Source of the DNA: Arthrobacter sp. Y-9
Lineage (GTDB): Bacteria; Actinomycetota; Actinomycetes; Actinomycetales; Micrococcaceae
Direction of reading: 5' to 3'
DNA: 64,000 nucleotides
Assembly (NCBI RefSeq): GCF_029690065.1
Contig: NZ_CP121463.1
Location: forward strand, 1,302,001 to 1,366,000
Under the pieces are notes generated by a model, which worked only from the letters and a program-made list of their open reading frames with translations, was not told the origin of the DNA and ran no database searches. The position numbers were made by a program, and so were the translations under genes. This document shows, piece by piece, positions 60,854-64,000 of the stretch (its first letter is position 1; each line of letters opens with the position of its first letter).

Positions 60854-61882
60854 ATGAGCCGGCGGATCCTCGTCTTCGCCCACACGGGGCGCGAAGAGTC
60901 CCTGAAGGCTGCCCGCGAAGCGTGCCTGGAGCTGACGGCGAGCGGACTGATCCCGGTCATGAATCCTGCGGAGCGTCAGGACATGGAGGATTACTTCGGG
61001 GACCGCGACACCCCTACGGAGATCCTGGGGCAGGACTGCGATCTGGACGGGATCGAGCTCGGCATGGTCCTGGGCGGCGATGGCACCATTCTGCGCGCCG
61101 CCGAGATGGTGCGGGAGATCAACATCCCGCTGCTCGGCGTCAACCTGGGCCACGTGGGCTTCCTGGCGGAGAGCGAGCGGGCGGACCTCAAGGACACCGT
61201 CCGGTGGATCGCGCGCAAGGACTACGTGGTCGAGGAACGGATGACCATCGACGTGCAGGTCTGGGTCAAGGGCCAGCGCATCTGGCACACTTGGGCGCTG
61301 AACGAGGTGTCGCTGGAGAAGGGCAACCGCGAGCGGATGCTCGAAGTCGTCATGGAGGTGGATGAGCGTCCGCTGACCTCCTTCGGCTGTGATGGCGTGG
61401 TCATGGCGACCCCCACGGGGTCCACGGCCTACGCGTTCTCCGCGGGCGGTCCGGTGGTCTGGCCCGAGGTGGAGGCGCTCCTCATGGTCCCCATCAGCGC
61501 CCACGCGCTCTTCGCCAAGCCCCTCGTGGTGTCGCCGCGGTCGCGTCTGGCGGTCGAGGTGCTCACCCGCACCGATGCCCATGGCGTCATCTGGTGTGAC
61601 GGCCGGCGGTCGCTCGACCTGCCGCCCGGTTCCCGGATCGAGGTCACCCGTTCGGACACGCCCGTCCGTCTGGCCCGCACGCACCAGACGCCGTTCTCCG
61701 CACGACTGGTGAGCAAGTTCGAACTGCCCACCAGTGGGTGGCGCGGCCCCATGCACCAGGTCCACTCGGCGCCCACGGGACAGGTCCCGATGGTCGATCA
61801 GTCCGTCTTCGACCGTCCCGTCCCCGGTGGACAGGACGAACCACAGAACAGCACCCCGGTGCCCAGCCCGAAACACCTGTGA
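60854..61882 (+). CDS. ppnK: NAD kinase
   Basis: A 342-residue kinase that makes NADP from NAD. The signature GGDGT is at residues 74-78 (VLGGDGTILRAAEM). LNEVSLEKGNRERML and ATPTGSTAYAFSAGGPVVWPEV are the other conserved blocks. The last 40 residues are a variable Pro/Gln-rich tail (PVPGGQDEPQNSTPVPSPKHL). ATG 60854 lies behind AGGAGCGGGT. The gap to recN is 49 nt. In mycobacteria the enzyme can use polyphosphate or ATP; that choice cannot be read here. Confidence 0.95.
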   Translation: MSRRILVFAHTGREESLKAAREACLELTASGLIPVMNPAERQDMEDYFGDRDTPTEILGQDCDLDGIELGMVLGGDGTILRAAEMVREINIPLLGVNLGHVGFLAESERADLKDTVRWIARKDYVVEERMTIDVQVWVKGQRIWHTWALNEVSLEKGNRERMLEVVMEVDERPLTSFGCDGVVMATPTGSTAYAFSAGGPVVWPEVEALLMVPISAHALFAKPLVVSPRSRLAVEVLTRTDAHGVIWCDGRRSLDLPPGSRIEVTRSDTPVRLARTHQTPFSARLVSKFELPTSGWRGPMHQVHSAPTGQVPMVDQSVFDRPVPGGQDEPQNSTPVPSPKHL

Positions 61883-61931
61883 ACCGCGCCGAGAGGCCGG
61901 CCGCGCAGGGGAGACGAGACGAAAGCACAGC

Positions 61932-63677
61932 ATGATTGAAGAAATCCGCATCAGGGACCTCGGTGTCATCACGGAGGCGAGGCTCCCGCTGGGCCCCGGG
62001 CTCAGCGTGGTGACCGGCGAGACCGGCGCCGGCAAGACCATGGTGGTCACCGCCGTCGGGCTGCTGCTGGGTGCCCGGGCCGACGCCGGAGCGGTGCGGG
62101 TGGGCGCCAAGGCGGCCAGTGTCGAGGCCACGGCTCTGCTGCCGGAAGGTCACGCTGCTCTGGAACGGGCGGAGGAGGCCGGCGCCGAGGTCGAGATCAG
62201 CGACCAGGGCGCCGAGCTGCTGCTGGCGCGCAGCGTCAGCATGGAAGGCCGGTCGCGTGCCTACCTGGGCGGGCGCTCCGCCCCGGTGGGAGCTCTCGCC
62301 GAATTGGGGGAGCGGCTGCTCGTGATCCACGGCCAGACGGACCAGATCCGGCTGAAGAGCTCCGCCGCGCAACGCGAGGCACTCGACAAGTTCGGCGGCC
62401 CGGCGCTCGGGAAGGCCCTCACCGCGTACCAGGACTGCTATCACGCGTACCGGGCGGCCGAAAAGGAACTCGCCGAACTGCAGGCCGCGGAGCGGGAACG
62501 GCTGCGGGAGGCGGAGTCGCTGGACGCCGCTCTCACCGAGATCGACGCCGTCGCCCCCGAACCGGGGGAGGACGAACGGCTCAAGGCCGAGTCGGTCAAG
62601 CTCGCCCACGTGGAGCAGCTGCGGATCGCGGCGGGAACCGCGCAGGGCGTCCTCAGCGGTGACGACTACTCCGAGACCGGGGACGCACTGCAGCTGCTCA
62701 CCGCCGCACAGCGGACCCTCGAGCAGGTGTCCCAGCACGACGCCACGCTGGAAGCCCTCGCGTCACGTGTCGCCGAGTCCGCCGTCGTGCTGGAGGACAT
62801 CGCCTCCGAACTCGCGCATTACTCAGCCGGCCTGGAGACCGAGGGGCCCGAGCATCTGGCGGCGCTGGAAGCGCGGCGTGCCGAGCTGTCCAAACTGGTG
62901 CGGAAGTACGCCCCCAGCATCGACGAGGTCCTGGAGTGGGCCGAGACGTCCCGGGTGCGGCTGGAGGAGCTCCAGGGCGACACCGAACGCATCGAGGGGC
63001 TGCAGGCCCAGGTGGAGAGCCGACGCGCTGAACTGGCGCGCCTGGCGGCCGAGCTCCACGAGCTGCGCGTCCGGGCCGCCGGTGAGCTCGCGGACCGCGT
63101 CAGCGCGGAACTCGCCGCGCTGGCCATGAAGGACGCCCGTCTGCACGTCCAGGTCGAGGAGGCGCCCGAACCGGGCCCCCACGGTCAGGACCAGATCGCG
63201 ATCCTTCTGCAGCCCCACGCCGGGGCTCCGGCGCGGCCCGTCGGCAAGGGCGCGTCCGGCGGCGAGCTCTCCCGGGTGATGCTGGCCATCGAAGTGGTGC
63301 TCGCGGAAGTCGACCCGGTGCCCACCTTCGTCTTCGATGAGGTGGATGCCGGGGTGGGCGGCCGTGCCGCCGTCGAGATCGGACGGAGGCTGGCGATGCT
63401 CGCCCGTCACGTCCAGGTGCTGGTGGTGACGCATCTGCCCCAGGTGGCCGCGTTTGCTCACCAGCATGTGCGGGTCATCAAGAACAGTGTCCGGGGCGCC
63501 GACGGCGGCCTGGACAGCGGCTTCACCTCGAGCGATGTGGAAGTGCTCGACGATGACGCCCGTGTGGTGGAACTGGCCCGCATGCTTGCGGGCCAGGAGG
63601 AATCCGAATCCGCGCGTGCTCACGCGCAGGAACTTCTGGACGATGCGCGGCAGTTCACAGCATCGACCATGGCCTGA
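61932..63677 (+). CDS. recN: DNA repair protein RecN
   Basis: A 581-residue SMC-like ATPase used in double-strand break repair. Walker A is GETGAGKTMVV (about 29-39). Two coiled-coil arms flank about 155-410. The signature ASGGELSRVMLAIEV and Walker B PTFVFDEVDAGVGG are near 435-475. I chose ATG 61932 (MIEEIRIRDLGVI, the usual RecN start); the frame extends upstream into ppnK without support. I saw no LexA box upstream, unlike the radical SAM gene. Confidence 0.95.
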   Translation: MIEEIRIRDLGVITEARLPLGPGLSVVTGETGAGKTMVVTAVGLLLGARADAGAVRVGAKAASVEATALLPEGHAALERAEEAGAEVEISDQGAELLLARSVSMEGRSRAYLGGRSAPVGALAELGERLLVIHGQTDQIRLKSSAAQREALDKFGGPALGKALTAYQDCYHAYRAAEKELAELQAAERERLREAESLDAALTEIDAVAPEPGEDERLKAESVKLAHVEQLRIAAGTAQGVLSGDDYSETGDALQLLTAAQRTLEQVSQHDATLEALASRVAESAVVLEDIASELAHYSAGLETEGPEHLAALEARRAELSKLVRKYAPSIDEVLEWAETSRVRLEELQGDTERIEGLQAQVESRRAELARLAAELHELRVRAAGELADRVSAELAALAMKDARLHVQVEEAPEPGPHGQDQIAILLQPHAGAPARPVGKGASGGELSRVMLAIEVVLAEVDPVPTFVFDEVDAGVGGRAAVEIGRRLAMLARHVQVLVVTHLPQVAAFAHQHVRVIKNSVRGADGGLDSGFTSSDVEVLDDDARVVELARMLAGQEESESARAHAQELLDDARQFTASTMA

Positions 63678-63707
63678 GAAAGACAAAGGGTGATAGGCTT
63701 GAACTCC

Positions 63708-64000
63708 GTGGTGCAGCGATCCAATTCCCGTGTAAATTCCCGCTTCCAGGACTCCGGCAAGATCACCAAACAGATCTTCGTGACCGGCGGCGTGGCTTCC
63801 TCCCTCGGCAAGGGCCTGACTGCTTCAAGTCTGGGCCACCTTCTCCGGGCTCGTGGCCTTTCGGTCACCATGCAGAAGCTCGATCCCTATCTGAATGTCG
63901 ATCCTGGAACGATGAACCCGTTCCAGCACGGCGAAGTCTTCGTCACGGACGACGGCGCCGAGACCGATCTGGACATCGGCCACTACGAGCGCTTCCTGGA
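63708..64000 (+). CDS. pyrG: CTP synthase, N-terminal part
   Basis: About 97 residues are inside the window and the gene continues past the end. CTP synthase aminates UTP with glutamine. [30 protein letters not shown] and [28 protein letters not shown] are unmistakable. Two GTG codons lie side by side at 63708 and 63711; the first is 8 nt after TAGGCT (63694-63699), so the message is probably leaderless. The N-terminal extension [16 protein letters not shown] is common in Micrococcaceae. In mycobacteria Rv1697-Rv1698 lie between recN and pyrG; they are missing here. Confidence 0.95.
   Translation, partial: MVQRSNSRVNSRFQDSGKITKQIFVTGGVASSLGKGLTASSLGHLLRARGLSVTMQKLDPYLNVDPGTMNPFQHGEVFVTDDGAETDLDIGHYERFL

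Noticed and set aside
61883-61931. SOS box before recN
   Set aside because: No TCGAAC-N4-GTTCGA or near match is present in the gap or just upstream in ppnK.

Overview
The window is high-GC actinobacterial DNA, most likely from the Micrococcaceae (Arthrobacter in the broad sense). The evidence is the 16S/23S sequence type, a 16S-23S spacer without tRNAs, frequent GTG starts, mycothiol-type enzymes and a gene order that parallels the Mycobacterium tuberculosis infC-pheST-arg-tyrS-tlyA-recN-pyrG stretch. No phage, transposase, CRISPR array or tRNA gene was seen. Species assignment is not possible from this alone.

Layout. 1-5.4 kb: the end of hisA/priA, an SseB-like gene, an MFS carrier, DUF1844, then infC-rpmI-rplT with a long leader, an attenuator-like hairpin and an AUU start codon for IF3. 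5.4-12 kb: a SpoU rRNA methyltransferase, a cation efflux protein, a second MFS carrier, a NUDIX hydrolase, an SOS-box-controlled radical SAM protein with a disordered tail and a C-terminal clamp-binding-like motif, a SIMPL-domain protein and a small HExxH protein. 12-16.3 kb: pheS-pheT and an ASCH-domain gene bracketed by two related palindromes. 16.3-23.3 kb: a PPK2 kinase, a phosphopantetheinyl transferase, a short M1 metallopeptidase and a 1331-residue Pls/PosA-type synthetase (A-PCP, then membrane segments alternating with three left-handed beta-helix domains). Its hand-read specificity code suggests a basic amino acid such as lysine. This is the most interesting system in the window.

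24.4-33.2 kb: a complete arginine cluster argC-J-B-D-F-R-G-H with ArgR boxes before argC and argG. 33.3-42.3 kb: a mycothiol-dependent isomerase-like protein; an alkylation-repair island (Ada-AlkA fusion with ogt, divergent from a 3-methyladenine glycosylase) with tandem operator-like repeats; apt; a HelD/UvrD-like helicase; tyrS; and a nitrilase-family amidase. 42.4-48.4 kb: one rRNA operon (16S-23S-5S). 48.8-56.6 kb: a GNAT gene and a catabolic island (aldehyde dehydrogenase, glutaryl-CoA-dehydrogenase-like enzyme, PucR regulator, CaiB/BaiF CoA-transferase, amino acid/polyamine permease) that fits glutarate or lysine-type catabolism. 56.8-64 kb: the conserved Rv1691-Rv1699-like run of a repeat-rich TPR protein, a HAD phosphatase, a small protein, tlyA, NAD kinase, recN and the start of pyrG.

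Two themes recur. Many genes have a TANNNT-type -10 hexamer ending 6-8 nt before the start codon, which predicts leaderless mRNAs. Many gene ends are closed by very long, nearly perfect hairpins without U tracts, and some of these share arms and look like members of repeated palindromic families.
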